The notes beneath the pieces were generated by a model. That model ran no database searches, was not told where the DNA came from, and saw nothing but the letters and a program-made list of their open reading frames with translations. From Beroe forskalii (Eukaryota > Ctenophora > Nuda > Beroida > Beroidae), in assembly GCA_011033025.1 (NCBI GenBank), contig WFMF01000317.1:60001-124000 (forward strand): a DNA stretch of 64,000 nt. Reading direction: 5' to 3'. The stretch's first letter is position 1, and every line of letters starts with the position of its first letter. Below are positions 25,662 through 35,646 of the stretch, piece after piece. The translations under genes and the position numbers were made by a program.

Positions 25662-25755
25662 TATGTTGCTGTATCTATGGCACATTATGTTTATCGGTCC
25701 ACGAGAGTCAATGTTTCGCCGATTTTGGAACAAAATTGGAACAAAATCGGAACAA

Positions 25756-26214
25756 AGTGTGAAAATCTGTAAGCATATATTTGCGGCCAGACTTAGGATT
25801 GGATTGACTTTTTGATGATGGGAATAGATACATTGAATCGATAGTTTTGATAAGTTTTTAGGGGTCGGACTGCCATCATGGTGCCACCAGATAGCCGCCA
25901 AAGCCACCTATTTTCGCGCGTAAATACCCCATTTTGGAGCAATTCTAACTGGTATAACCGGGTCATAGGTACTCAAATTGTTGCTAGAGATGTTCCAGAG
26001 AATGAGTGTGATGATATTTTGACCGTACATCTCGCTGGAAGCGTATAAGAAAGTGGAACAAAGTTTCTTAGAAAATGGAACAAATATGGGAAAACTTGTA
26101 ATCATACGAGAAAAAGTGTGAAAATCTGTAAGCATATATTTGCGGCCAGACTTAGGATTGGATTGACTTTTTGATGATGGGAATGTTGTAGATACATTGA
26201 ATCGATAGTTTTGA
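25756..26214. repeat. Direct duplication of about 100 bp
   Basis: 25756-25856 recurs at 26112-26214 (shared AAATCTGTAAGCATATATTTG and GGATTGGATTGACTTTTTGA) about 356 bp away; the second copy has a 5-bp TGTTG addition. No coding sense. Confidence 0.7.
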
Positions 26215-26566
26215 TGTCTGGTCGGATCAGGCCACCCTGTGATCCACTAGACGAAGGAGATGGTACATAGCCATCTTCGGCTGATAGCTGATCTAATCTG
26301 CAGGCAAGCCTTGACTTGCCTTGCAGTCCGTTTTGAAGCCATGGGCGTTAGTAGAATTCCAGACCTGTGTGGTCCAGGTCTGGGTTCTGAGCCCAGGATA
26401 TAACCCGGCAGTCGGGTGGCCTAAAACCACCCAGGAGTTCACACCCTTGGCCTAGTGTATAGGGAAGTCTCCATGCTCTGCATGGCTGCCACTGGCCTGG
26501 TTGATTAAACCGACCATGGCCATTTTTACTAAGACTACTAAGCACATGCAGTGGGTGTGCAGCTTA
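26215..26566. other. GC-richer segment, possible tRNA-derived SINE head
   Basis: Compositionally distinct from its surroundings. TGGCCTAGTGTATAGG (26449) resembles a tRNA A box and GGTTGATTAAACC (about 26499) is a degenerate B box at normal spacing. No target duplication or tail was identified, so this is only a possibility. Confidence 0.3.
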
Positions 26567-26692
26567 ACAGATACGTCACACTTGCCTACAAAAGTTTCAA
26601 TGAGCAACCTTAACCCTTTCAGGACTATACCTTTCAGGGCTATACCTTTCAGGACTCTCCCCTGGTACAATGGATCATGGAAACCACAACAT

Positions 26693-27468
26693 ATAATGAC
26701 AGAAGGAGAGCGGTGATGCTGTTTGGACTTGAGGAGTCAGCCAATGAAGTTGTGCAAGATACAGTGAAAGATGTGCTCCGAGTCAGCTGTTCTACGGCAC
26801 GGCTCTTGGTCAAAGACTGCCACCGTGTTGGGGCTGTCAGGACAGGATATGCGCGCCCGGTTAAGGCAACGTTTCACAGCAATGAAACAGCAGCATTAGC
26901 ACTGAAATGTGGAAAGAATCTGCGAGGAACGCGGTTCAGTGGAGTGCACATATCTCCCGACAGAACTCGTGAAGAAAGAGAAGAAAGGAAGGGACTTGTT
27001 TCACAACTACGAGAAAAGATACGAAGTGACCCAGGACAGTACCACTACATCAGCAATGGTTCCGTGTGCAGCAGGGAAAGAGGACCAACTCCTTCACCCC
27101 GGACACCAGCATCCACATCCACGCCCCCTTCGTCAACTTCAATCTCCCCGTCTTCTCCACTGACTACCCTCAACCCGGCCACTGCTTGAACGCTCGCCTG
27201 CCTCGCGCCGGATGGGACTTGCTGAACAACCCCAAGCACCAAGTCCCCATCCAACTTTTTGAGTGTGTTTTGTTTTTATGATTTGGAGTGCTAATTTCAG
27301 TGTGTGTTGACGTGACAGTGGCAATCAGCCCACATTGTGCGGCGAATACATGCCTTGTACGGCATCTCAATGTGCTTGTGGTCTTATTTATTATTGTTAA
27401 TGTAATAATTTTATTCATTTATTTCGGCACATGCCAGCCCCACCGTGGGTTTTCAAACAAACAAACAT
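26693..27468 (+). mobile_element. ORF1-only LINE-derived insertion
   Basis: Insertion flanked by AACAT (26688-26692 and 27464-27468). Its 3' tail AAACAAACAAACAT and the empty allele at 63720 define it. It encodes most of a LINE first protein (26693-27189, open also from an in-frame ATG at 26677 in the host repeat). Recognised blocks are RRRAVMLFGLEES, RPVKATF, LRGTRF and HISPDRTREEREERK, typical of the nucleic-acid-binding ORF1-like segment in CR1/L2-type elements. A Ser/Thr/Pro tail and a short 3' UTR follow directly, with no endonuclease or reverse transcriptase. Whether this is a deleted copy or an ORF1-only family cannot be told from one copy. Confidence 0.8.
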
Positions 27469-27653
27469 AAGGACAACTTAACTCTACTCCTTGGCTTCCG
27501 TACTTTTCGCCAGTACCAACAGACTCTCACTAAATCTTCATTTGATATATCTTAGCCACTTGCATCATTCTGCGTCGATCAAATGAACTAATCAAATGAA
27601 AAGCGCACACAATCTCTCTCACTTGTTTTTTTGCGCCGATGTCTTCGTGTTAT

Positions 27654-27726
27654 GCTCTTCCTAAGCCCGCATAGGTGTGTGTACACAGCGCGAGCCACAC
27701 AGGGATATACGTGTTTAGCAAGTTAT
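27654..27726. mobile_element. 73-bp micro-insertion with GTTAT duplication
   Basis: Relative to the homologous repeat near 63540, this copy carries an extra GCTCTTCCTAAGCCCGCATA...GTGTTTAGCAA segment flanked by GTTAT on both sides (27649-27653, 27722-27726). A longer relative is at 12522-12625. Too short to code; a very small MITE or SINE-like unit. Confidence 0.65.
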
Positions 27727-27850
27727 GCGCGTTTTTCATTTGATCAGTCCATTTGATCAATGCGGAACGATGAAACCACCTTTTCCAATTTCCATGAAAT
27801 GAACTTATTAAAATCTGTAATTGAACTTTTCAAATGTGAGATCTTATTGC

Positions 27851-28270
27851 TTACCTTAGTTTAGTTTTAGTTTAAAATTTTGTCATACAACAACACGATT
27901 GGATACAATTCCTCGCCACACTTATTCACTCATCATGTACCCTAACAAGGTACTCGAAATACAACAATAAGTTAAAAAAACATAAGCATTGTACCACAAG
28001 CAGGTACCAATCATAAATAACATAAGGCAGGCTCATTTCTTCATAATATACATACAGGTGAAAGCTTGCATTCTGCCACAAAATTCCTATTCTGCTATTA
28101 TAAAGTCATAAAGTCTCTGTAACATTTAAAATTCATTCAATGCCTTGCATAGCTGATTATCAATTGAATTTCCTTCAAAATGCGCGATCGTGCGCGGCTT
28201 ATTGTTGTCTGACGTCGTCAGGCAACGCCTGACAAGCTTATTGCTTGTTATCAACAGACAATGGGCAGCG
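27851..28270. other. AT-rich spacer
   Basis: No gene recognised. Near 28206-28230 lies GTCTGACGTC...GGCAACGCCTGAC, an inverted-repeat motif related to the GC-rich islands at 12.8 and 51.1 kb. Confidence 0.35.
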
Positions 28271-28689
28271 TTCCCCTAACCGGTTTTAGCGCTTGCCGCG
28301 CCGCGCACTCCGTGCGTGTAACCAGGGTCCTGGCTAGGGCAATGGGCAGCGCATGAATGCGCAGCGCCGCGCAGCCGCGGAAAAGAATGGCGCGCGGCGG
28401 AGGGTAGGGTAAAATCCTACTAGTGCTAAATAATTATTAACTTTCTCTAACCAGAGCCCTCTTTTGCACGCGCGCCGCGCGCCGTCGTTTAGCCGTACGG
28501 CCGTGCGAAGCACGTAACCATCTGGTGAGATGAAATTGTTACCCATTGATATCGATAAGTTGATAATATGAGATTTGAGATCTAAATGATTACATACAAT
28601 TATCTTGCCCTAACCAGGGCCATGGTTACGCGCACGGAGTGCGCGGCGCGGCAAGCGCTAAGTCGTATCGACACCCCTGGTTAGGGGAA
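28271..28689. mobile_element. GC-rich foldback MITE, about 420 bp
   Basis: Ends TTCCCCTAACCGG / CCTGGTTAGGGGAA. Subterminal inverted arms share GCGCTTGCCGCGCCGCGCAC and CCAGG(G/A)CC blocks (28289-28333 and 28616-28660), able to form a strong stem. The middle has CpG-rich GCGCAGCG repeats. Minus-strand open frames here reflect composition. Confidence 0.65.
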
Positions 28690-28736
28690 ACCATTATCCT
28701 TACTTGACTTTGCTTTGCTTTACATTATCTAAGTAC

Positions 28737-28835
28737 TAGCAGGGCAGTTGGACCTGTTAACACACAGCTAACTCGGCGCTACTATGCAGCACCTCTTTTG
28801 CAAATTTTAAACACTACCATTCAAATTGATTGGAT
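28737..28835 (+). repeat. ACTAGCAGG dispersed repeat, copy 1
   Basis: Matches the pre-insertion sequence of copy 2 (30290-30366 plus 32687-32705): shared CGGCGCT, GCAGCACCTC and ATTCAAATTGATTG blocks. Function unknown. Confidence 0.6.
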
Positions 28836-29173
28836 AGTTTTTAATTTTATCGCATCAAAATATTCCTATCAGATCAAATAGATCAAATATCAAATTTCAT
28901 GAAGGAGCAGATTGGAAAATAGAAATTCGTTGGTCACTCTTATTAGTCATGCTAAACCATGTGAATTTTGTTCTGTTTTGATTGCAAGATGATTTCAATT
29001 CTGACAACTGATTCTCATAGTTATGTTGAACAATTTTGTTTCTTTCACAATTAATCAATTTATAAATCTTATAGTATGCTCCTATATGTGAGCCCAATGT
29101 ACAGAATCATAAGTTACCATAAAAGAACTAGGAACCAGATACTGAAACTAGCACAAAGCACAAAATTAGACCA

Positions 29174-29776
29174 GTAGGTCTGGTCACAACATCATTAGTA
29201 AGAGTAAGGCTTATAGTAATTCCAGTAAGGACATTTGTAAACTGAGATCTGCTTTCCTCCCTGAACGTAGAAGGAACTATTGGAATAGATTACCAGTTTA
29301 TGTGAAGAATTCTGAGAATGTTAATGATTTTAAAACTAACTTACAAAGTTTCAAGAATGATTGTAAAGAGAGCTCTGACCATAACTTTTGGGAGGTTTCA
29401 AACTTAATCATTGATAAAATAGAAGGATGAAATTACATGAATAATAAGAAAAATAATAACTATCTGATCGAAAATCCTTTTGTATTTTTACTTTTTGTTG
29501 GTTTCATAAATCTAACTTATTAACAAGTAAACCACATTTATCACAGTAATTTATTTACCACAGTAATTTATTTATCACAGTAATTTACTTATTTATCACA
29601 GTATTTTATTTGTCACAGCTGATCATTTATCACCTAATTAACTGTTTATGAATGATTTTTACAATGTTTAATGGGCACCTGAATGGTGCGTAAGAATGTT
29701 ACCAATGTTATTTATATATTGTTTGTGTGAATTGTGATGGTTAAATACCATTACCCTTTTATTATTATTATTATTA
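29174..29776 (+). mobile_element. LINE 3' end (reverse transcriptase C-terminus plus tail)
   Basis: 29174-29430 encodes a typical C-terminal tail of a CR1/Jockey-type LINE polyprotein: SRSGHNI near its start, ERRRNYWNRLPVYVKN, then NDFKTNLQSF and TGA. It is followed by an AT-rich 3' UTR and ends at a TTA microsatellite (29757-29776), the usual tail of such 5'-truncated insertions. No other part of the element is present. Confidence 0.72.
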
Positions 29777-30286
29777 GCTAAGAAAAAGGTATTAACATCT
29801 ATAAAACCAAAGTACCAGTTTAAACTATTACTTTTAAATATTATTTTTAATCTTATTTCGTTCAGGATACTATTCAGTACTGTTACTGCAATGTTATTTA
29901 TTACTTCTTTATTTATTACTTTAAATTTAATTTCTTCTTTGTAGAATAAATACAGTCATATAATACAGTCATGTAGTCAATATAATTTGTAGTCAATATA
30001 ATTTGTAGTCAATATAATTTCAATAACTTATTACCATGAATTATGTTTTTAACAGGGGCCTGTCGAACTCATATGTGCACAGCTTTTTCATGCGCAGCAT
30101 AATTGTGCACGGCTCGCTGCCTGTTGATTACAGGCAGTGAGCCGCGCACTATTACGCTGCGCATTGAAAAGCCGTGCATATATGAGTTTGACACGCCACC
30201 GTAATCTTGTTATCATTAACCGTTTCTATCAAATACTTTGCTATAATTGTTCATAATCTGTTGTTAAGTTATTTTTATTAAATTAC
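29777..30286. other. AT-rich spacer with a 60-bp inverted repeat
   Basis: GTGCACGGCTCGCTGCCTG (30106) faces CAGGCAGTGAGCCGCGCAC (30131), with outer arms TATGTGCACAGCTTTT and AAAAGCCGTGCATATA. This makes a hairpin of roughly 60-bp arms at 30060-30190, probably a small foldback MITE. No gene. Confidence 0.55.
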
Positions 30287-30366
30287 TAGCAGGCCCGTTG
30301 GGCCTGCAAGCACAAAGCTCATTCGGCGCTGCTACGCAGCACCTCGTTCGCAAATTTTAGACATGG

Positions 30367-32678
30367 CAGTGACGTAGCCAGAGGGTATGCAGACTATGCA
30401 TTGCATACCCTGAGAAACTCCTTTGCATAGTCTGAGATTTTTGGAGAAAATTTGCATACCCTGAAATTCCAGTGTGTAGAAATGCACACAAAGTTCCCTT
30501 GAAATTCCCATATCACTATTGCATTGCAGATCATTGCTACACTCAGAACTGATTGATTCTTGTGCAAAATTGAAACATAATTCCACGCAATTTACGGGAT
30601 GATGACAGCATTCCTCCGGTATATGTAAATAAACAGGAGAGTGCAAAGGCATTGCTATTGCTTATGCTATAGAACTGATTGATTCTTGTGAAACATAATT
30701 CCGCAAAATTTACAGGAAGATGACAGCATTACTCAAATATGTAAACAGGGAAGGGCAAAGGCAATCAAACTTGTGTCGTGTAACCTTATTAAGATTGATG
30801 TTATATTCTAACCCCAAATTGAATGACAATCTGAAAGTCTGAAGTGGTTAATGACGTGTGACATGAGACTGCGTCGTCTTTGGAAACTTTAGGCATTAAC
30901 AGAGAGAGAAGGAGATGGGTTACAATAACAGGGTCAATGGTTTCCTTTGAAGAAGCATTAGCCAAAAACGGTGATCTAATAAAATATTCGGCCAATATTA
31001 TTTTAATTTGACAAAGAAAGCAATATATCAACTGCATCAAAGATTTCTATTGACCTCATCTGTGATACCTAATTTTCTAATTTTGTAATTTTTGTTTGCC
31101 CTGTTGATTTCTTGATTTGGAATTGTGCTTGCTGAGAGATAAATGATTGGCGATTCTTGGAACTGACATAGGTATGAACTAAAGCATTCAAGTTGCAGCT
31201 CTTAAGGCCGAAACAGCTCAGTCTTTTCTCTTTTTGCCCTGCATACTAAGGTTGATTCATTGGGATGCTTAGTGTTTATATTCTTAAGTACATACTTACA
31301 TAACAGCAAGGTTGTTGATTATGTATTTGAAAAAAAAATTAAAACACCCATATTTTCACTGTAGGTACCTATCTGTATTTTATTTTGACTGAAAGTCATG
31401 GCTATCCGTATTTGTTACTCTGCTGTATTATAGTATTATAGGTACCTATTCTCAATTGAAATACACACTATGCAGTACAATGTCGCAATTTTACCAGTTT
31501 AGACGTTTCAAAAGCTTTGAGGGCCATTGACGTCAGTTTTTTTTAATTTCTAAATTTAATTTCAATGCCAACACTGGTCACTATTGGCCATTGGATATTA
31601 TAAAGCAATCGAGTTGCGATTTGACTGTGAACTCGCACGTACAAAGTTTGCTCTTTCATGACGATTTCGGGATTTCAACGCATAAGGAAATTTAACCTCT
31701 AAACTCCGAGTCCGACGATATCAATTCCGATTTCTTGCCATCATTCTTTTAAATTAAATGTTTCATATTGTCAAAACAATTGATTTGTTGTTTTCAATGA
31801 ATCGCTATTTTATTACGACACTGTCGTCAGCCACACTGAAGATCCATTGCCAAAAATTCGGCATTTGCATTAAATTGATAAATCATACCTACTGTACGTA
31901 TTTTTGAAAAACTTGATACATATTTTTACATTAAACTGCCGTATTTTCCTCTCTTCACGTACTTTTTTGCGTACCTTATTCATTATTGGCCTTTATCAAG
32001 CCGGCCTTTTTTTAAATAACCGGCCTTATGGACAAAAATGGACCCTTTCTAAACCATTTTAACCAGCCCCTTGGACAAAAATCTTTCAAGTAGCTGCCAA
32101 ACCAAGAAATTTTAGCCCAAAAAGTGCCATGAAAACCAATTTATACTCAGCAAATTGCATCAAAAACCTAAATTCCGGTCTGTTATCATCATTTAGGTCA
32201 TTATCTGTGTTATATAATGACGGTAAAATTAAACTAAAAGTTATAAAAGTTTCATTTGACCAAAATTATCTGGCCTTTTATTTAATCAGCCCCATTTTAA
32301 CTGGCCCTTTGAACAAAAAAATCAAAGTCGTTTTTGTCCTTAAGGGCCGGTTAAACAAAGGCCAATAAGGTACCTATTTCGGATATTCAACGACCAGAAT
32401 CGAAATTTTCAATTTAAATACTAATAGTTACGTATACGTATTTTTTTAAAAAACACGTTTTCCTTTGAAAACTGGTTCAGACTTGCAGATATTAGCGTAG
32501 GTGCCTAATACGTAATTCAATCAAAAGACACTTAATGAAATTAATCAATTAACAATGCGAACTTGCGAACGAGGTGATTCAGCGCGAAGTGCTGAATCGC
32601 CAAGGGAGCTCTGAAAAAGTCTGCATACTCTTGAACATGTGATGCATAACCTGGTCTGAAATCCTGGCTACGTTACTG
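30367..32678. mobile_element. hAT-type element, 2312 bp, no transposase seen
   Basis: TIRs CAGTGACGTAGCCAG / CTGGCTACGTTACTG (one mismatch) and a perfect 8-bp duplication AGACATGG (30359-30366, 32679-32686). CAGTG-starting ends and 8-bp duplication indicate hAT. The long minus frame at 30332-30652 overlaps the terminus and resembles no transposase that I can identify. A TA-flanked MITE is nested at 31974-32370. Confidence 0.88.
31974..32370. mobile_element. 397-bp TA-flanked MITE, copy 2 (nested)
   Basis: Same length and internal blocks as 25265-25661; TA at 31972-31973 and 32371-32372. TIRs CCTTATT...GGCCTTTAT and its inverse AAAGGCCAATAAGG. Confidence 0.75.
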
Positions 32679-32786
32679 AGACATGGCCATTCAAATTGAT
32701 TGTACACCTTTTTAAATCTTAAATGGCTCTTAACGGTTGATTTCACAACTGCAGTTACTACTGTTATCACCGACTAATTATATGAA

Positions 32787-33445
32787 AACAATCAATCTGA
32801 AATATCCTCCGTTATTCAAGTTATGCCCATTCTCCATCTTGAGATTGTAAATTTGAAGTTTAGAAATCGTCAAATTTACAAAAACTACAGCACAGCATTT
32901 AACAGTAGTAGCGTAATAAAAAGCACCCGCATAGAACTGATTAGTGATTATAATCTGCACGTGTGCACAAAATTTAGTTTCCATAGCAACGGCACCAATA
33001 TGCACCATTTAGCCTTAATTTCTCTTGATAATCTCTTGGCAAGGTCAAAAAAATTTACAGCGATGGGGAAAAAACGTGAAACTTCACTTTATATATAAGA
33101 TTTCAATGTAGCTCCACATGAATGTGAGGCATTACTAATTTGTTGTGGGTACCTTGACATAAGGGTGCTTAATACAGTGATATAATATGGTGAAATTAGT
33201 TTGTATATTTAAGTTGATGCTATGTCAAAAATTTTCTATAATTCTACAAAAAACAATCCATCTGAAATATCCTCCATTATTCAAGGTATGTCCATTCTCC
33301 ATCTTGAAATCTTGACTTCGAAGTATAAAGAAAACGCCAAATTTTCTAAAACTACAGCACAGCATTTTACAATAGTAGCTTAATAGAAAGCACTCACATA
33401 GAACTGATTATAATCTGCACGTGTACAAAATTGGTTTCCATAGCA
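32787..33445. repeat. Diverged direct duplication, about 190 bp
   Basis: 32790-32986 and 33258-33445 share CTGAAATATCCTCC, CCATTCTCCATCTTGA, AAACTACAGCACAGCATTT and TTTCCATAGCAAC blocks. The strings ACTTTATATATAAGATTTCA at 33087 and at the oxidase promoter (33966) also match, so the promoter region may derive from the same repeat. Confidence 0.65.
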
Positions 33446-33969
33446 ACAGCACCTCTTTTCTCCCCTTTTCCTTCGTTTCTCTTGCTATTTTCTTGGCAAG
33501 CTCCAATTTAATTGTGTACAGCCGCACAGACTGCCTTTTATGAACAAAAGGCAGTCAATAACTAGGTTCAGTTCAATATATATAACTGTAACACCTTCAC
33601 CCTGAATATATACTCTTGATTTGTAAAATTATCCTTACTTTAAATGATGGTTCATTAAAGGGAAACAACAAGCCTCAAGCCCTGTGACCCTGCATTCCGC
33701 CCTCATTTTAGAGCCCACTTGTAATGCCAAGTGGAAGGTCCTTATTAAGTTTATGAGCTGAGCCTAGGAAAATGAATTATCTTGTTTACAAACTCTGGTC
33801 GCACAACACCAACACCTCTATGCCCTCTAATAATCAGCAAGACAAGATATTTGTTCTGATATATTTTCCACTATGTAGGAATGATTAATGGAATGTCAAT
33901 AGCAAATTTTGTTGTATTCTGAAATTTTGTTTCATTCTGAGACAAACATTATTCACGTGTGACTTTACT

Positions 33970-33979
33970 TTATATATAA
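33970..33979 (+). promoter_or_regulatory. Putative TATA box of the left oxidase
   Basis: TTATATATAA about 50 bp before the ATG at 34028. The same element is kept in the right arm (59456-59465). Confidence 0.45.
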
Positions 33980-34027
33980 GATTTCACTATTTTACTAACT
34001 CTTTACAAAACACTAGGAAGTAAGGTA

Positions 34028-35646
34028 ATGAAAGAAATATTTCTGGCATTATGGGGATTGTGTTTTTACATTGCTTCTCCTAAATCAACTTTTGAATATT
34101 GCATGTCTTATAATGAAACTTGTTGGCCTACTCAGCTGGAGTGGAATGAATTGAGCAAAAATATTACTGGTGGAAAAGTATATAATATAGGTGATTCTTC
34201 TGAATATAGTTTATCTTGCTCTGCTCAATCCACTACCTATGGTGCTGCCTACAAGCTTGAAAACAATGGAGAAGGAAGATGTATGCAATACCACGATTGC
34301 TCAAAGAAAAGGTGTGATTCATCATTGATTGGAATATTCCACAATTTTCAGTACAGGCATATAATGAAAATGATGTTGTTGAAGCAATCAGATTTGCCAA
34401 CAAGCATAATATCCAAGTGGTTGTCAAGACTTCAGGGCATAATTATGCTGGTTCAAGTATGGGTGAGGGTGCACTCTTAATTTGGATGAGGAAGTTTGAA
34501 AAAATAAGCACTGTGAAAAATAACTATATTGTTTGTGGAGAAACATATGAGGCTGCATTACATGTGGGTGGTGGTGAGGTATGGGAAGAGGCTTATAAGG
34601 CAGTAGGTAACTCATATCACATAGTTGGTGGAGGCGGTCTCACAGTTTCAGCAGCCGGGGGATGGTTGATGGGTGGTGGACTTTCAGCTTCTTCAAGACT
34701 CTATGGCATGGGGATTGACCAAGTGACTGACTTCAAAGTTGTGCTGGCTGATGGGTCAATAGTCACTGCTAGCAAATGTGAAAATGAAGATCTTTTTTGG
34801 GCCCTTCGTGGAGGTGGTGGTGGAACATTTGGTGTGATTCTAAGTGTGCACTATCAGCTACATGAGACAAAGCCATTTTGTGAGTTATCATTTGCAACAA
34901 CTGACTTTTATGCACCGTTCTGGAACACTAAAACCATTTATAAATGGATAGATCTTCTTGTAGATGAAGCCCCATCACTAAGTCAAAATTGGGGAGGCTA
35001 TTGGGGACTTAACTGGGGAATTTTCTATTATGAAGGTGAGGAAGAGGACATGTTGAAAGATAGCTTTTACCAAGGTATAAGAGCACTTGGTTACATTGAT
35101 TCTTCACTCAGGTGTGATGAATCATACTTTGCACTTCGAGGTGGTCCTGATGAAATGACCACTGATCAAACAGGTCAAGATGAGTTCAACATTGCTAGTC
35201 GACTGATTCCTTTGGAATATGTAACAAATCAGCCTGATAAAGTGAAAGAAACGTTAAAATGGATGGTTCACAATGGATTCTACACTTTCAACTATATCAT
35301 TGGTGGTAGGATGTCGCAAGTTGATCATGATGCAACTGCTGTTCATCCAGCTATGAGAAAGTCAGTATTTCAAATAGAAACTTTTGATGAGAGATTAATA
35401 CAGAAGCTACGAGATGAATTCCCCGATTCGGGTGCAGGGTTTAATCATGCTGCAAAAGATGAACCTGACTGGGAAAATCAGTTCTGGGGCTCCAACCTTG
35501 AGCGCTTGAAATCACTCAAATTAAAGTATGACCCCGAAAACAGATTCAACTGCTGGCACTGCATTGGATATATTGACAGCTCAACTATGAGCATCTCAGC
35601 TGCTCATTACCTTGTGACTGCCTTGTTTTTGAGAACTCTTATTTAG
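34028..35646 (+). pseudogene. FAD-linked oxidase (berberine-bridge-like), left copy, frameshifted
   Basis: Single-exon gene of the FAD-binding PCMH plus BBE C-terminal family, which oxidises alcohols, sugars or related substrates using covalent FAD. It has a hydrophobic signal peptide (LALWGLCFYIA) and a Cys-rich N-terminus, so it is likely secreted. KTSGHNYAGSS supplies the histidine expected to bind FAD (about residue 138), WALRGGGGGTFGV is the flavin-loop motif and LKYDPENRF is the BBE motif near the end. The family's second flavin anchor, a cysteine before the VxGGGxxxG loop, is absent (SYHIVGGGG), so mono-covalent FAD is expected. One G is missing near 34327 relative to the right copy (TTGATTGG versus TTGGATTGG), breaking the frame after about 100 codons. 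The C-terminus is intact and ends in a hydrophobic stretch. Confidence 0.88.

Larger units (their letters stand above)
26567..27850. repeat. Dispersed repeat carrying a LINE insertion
   Basis: 26567-26692 plus 27469-27850 matches, inverted, 63440-63825. The other copy lacks both the 776-bp LINE piece (26693-27468) and the 73-bp insertion (27654-27726), giving empty sites for both. Shared blocks include TTAACAGATACGTCACAC and CTCCTTGGCTTCC. Confidence 0.78.
30290..32705 (+). repeat. ACTAGCAGG dispersed repeat, copy 2, split by hAT element
   Basis: 30290-30366 and 32687-32705 form one copy of the 28737 repeat, opened by the 2.3-kb element between them. Confidence 0.6.

Noticed and set aside
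26448..26520. Functional tRNA gene
   Set aside because: A-box-like and B-box-like strings are degenerate and no cloverleaf can be drawn by eye.
28334..28546. 70-codon minus-strand frame
   Set aside because: Lies inside the GC-rich foldback MITE and crosses its inverted repeat.
30332..31040. Possible hAT transposase pieces in the 2.3-kb element
   Set aside because: Frames of 106 and 79 codons show no zinc finger, RNase H-like motif or dimerisation domain; one overlaps the TIR itself.
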